Positions 63,609 through 64,000 of a DNA stretch of 64,000 nucleotides are shown one piece after another. Within the stretch, counting starts at the first letter, position 1. Each line of letters opens with the position of its first letter. The stretch is from Lutimaribacter degradans (GTDB lineage Bacteria; Pseudomonadota; Alphaproteobacteria; Rhodobacterales; Rhodobacteraceae), in NCBI RefSeq assembly GCF_023703375.1, contig NZ_JAMQGO010000012.1, positions 1 to 64,000 on the forward strand, read 5' to 3'. A model generated the notes under the pieces. It made no database searches. It was not told the DNA's origin and saw nothing but the letters and a program-made list of their open reading frames with translations. The translations under genes were made by a program, and so were the position numbers.

Positions 63609-64000
63609 CAGTGCGCGCCCACTGCGCCGATGGAATACAGCTCGGCCGGTTGCAACAGAAGGTCGAGCGCCAGCTTGCCGCACACGACAAGCACCATCAA
63701 TGCCAGCAATATGCGCAACTGCTCGGCCTTCATCTTGACGCCGATCCGGGTGCCGACCTGGGCGCCGATCACCCCGCCGATCAGCAAGAGCACCGCAAGC
63801 ACCATGTCGACGGTATAGTTCGTCGTGGCGTGAAGCAGCGTGGTAAAGGCGGTGACGAATATGATCTGGAACAGCGATGTGCCGACCACGACCTTGGTGG
63901 GCATGCCAAGGAGATAGATCATCGCGGGCACCATGATGAACCCGCCGCCCACGCCCATGATCGCCGCCAGCACGCCCACGGCCACGCCGACGACAAGCGG
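63608..64000 (-). CDS. TSUP-family exporter, C-terminal part (runs off window)
   Basis: The C-terminal 130 residues or so of a TauE/SafE permease. GVLAAIMGVGGGFIMVPAMIYLLG, a family motif region, is at the window edge, followed by helices with a second repeat (LLLIGGVIGAQVGTRIGVKM). The start lies beyond 64000. The stop overlaps the TIGR02186 start by 3 bases. It is the third TSUP gene in the window. Confidence 0.85.
   Translation of the reverse strand, partial: PLVVGVAVGVLAAIMGVGGGFIMVPAMIYLLGMPTKVVVGTSLFQIIFVTAFTTLLHATTNYTVDMVLAVLLLIGGVIGAQVGTRIGVKMKAEQLRILLALMVLVVCGKLALDLLLQPAELYSIGAVGAH

Overview
The window comes from an alphaproteobacterium of the Rhodobacterales (Roseobacter/Rhodobacter) type. 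The base composition is GC-rich. The gene order sdhC-sdhD-sdhA-sdhB / mch / mcl2 / mdh / sucC-sucD-sucA-sucB / lpdA, the HPr-EIIA-RapZ-HprK-ChvG-ChvI-pckA block, and the full set of ethylmalonyl-CoA pathway enzymes are all typical of that group. Identifications rest on reading the translated sequences; no database search was run.

Layout. 1-96: the end of an IS5-type insertion sequence, cut by the window edge. 161-2917: an operon encoding a Tat-exported type II sulfide:quinone oxidoreductase-like flavoprotein, a small membrane protein and a SLAC1/TDT transporter, behind a perfect FNR-type box. 2962-6133: a BKACE enzyme, a DUF1989 protein and a group III PLP decarboxylase on the minus strand. 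6323-6865: two very small genes. 7027-10684: the succinate dehydrogenase operon with a lipoprotein gene inside it. 11187-13838: mesaconyl-CoA hydratase (mch), DUF1737, NnrU and malyl-CoA thioesterase (mcl2). 15235-27938: mdh and the suc/lpd genes, with several unrelated small genes between them. 27996-38143: a PPOX protein, plsC, ftsX, ftsE, a zinc-ribbon membrane protein, a large DUF4175 protein, lysA, 5-FCL and mgtE. 38266-47150: guaD, an acyltransferase, the nitrogen-type PTS with RapZ and HprK, ChvG/ChvI, and pckA. 47227-50257: an unusual GNAT-like protein paired with a non-canonical LysR-like regulator, an XRE regulator and a TSUP permease. 50417-60290: mcd, an SHMT-like enzyme, deoD, ecm, an acyltransferase and ccr. 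60445-64000: a RecD-like helicase, an SDR, and a TIGR02186/TSUP pair cut by the window end.

How it works together. The window carries most of the oxidative TCA cycle from 2-oxoglutarate to oxaloacetate, apart from fumarase, plus PEP carboxykinase for gluconeogenesis. It also carries five enzymes dedicated to the ethylmalonyl-CoA pathway of acetyl-CoA assimilation (Ccr, Ecm, Mcd, Mch, Mcl2). That pathway feeds malate and succinyl-CoA into the TCA enzymes encoded beside it. ChvG/ChvI and the regulatory PTS lie next to pckA, which suggests control of the glycolysis/gluconeogenesis switch.

The most notable non-coding signal is a pair of TGTGATCACA palindromes, 21 bp centre to centre, found upstream of both sdhC and sucC in nearly identical form. 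It is probably the operator of a shared TCA-cycle regulator. The most obscure coding module is the GNAT-like/LysR-like pair at 47227-48888. I saw no CRISPR array, prophage, tRNA or rRNA. The only intergenic stretch over 300 bases is the chvI-pckA interval (45178-45551).
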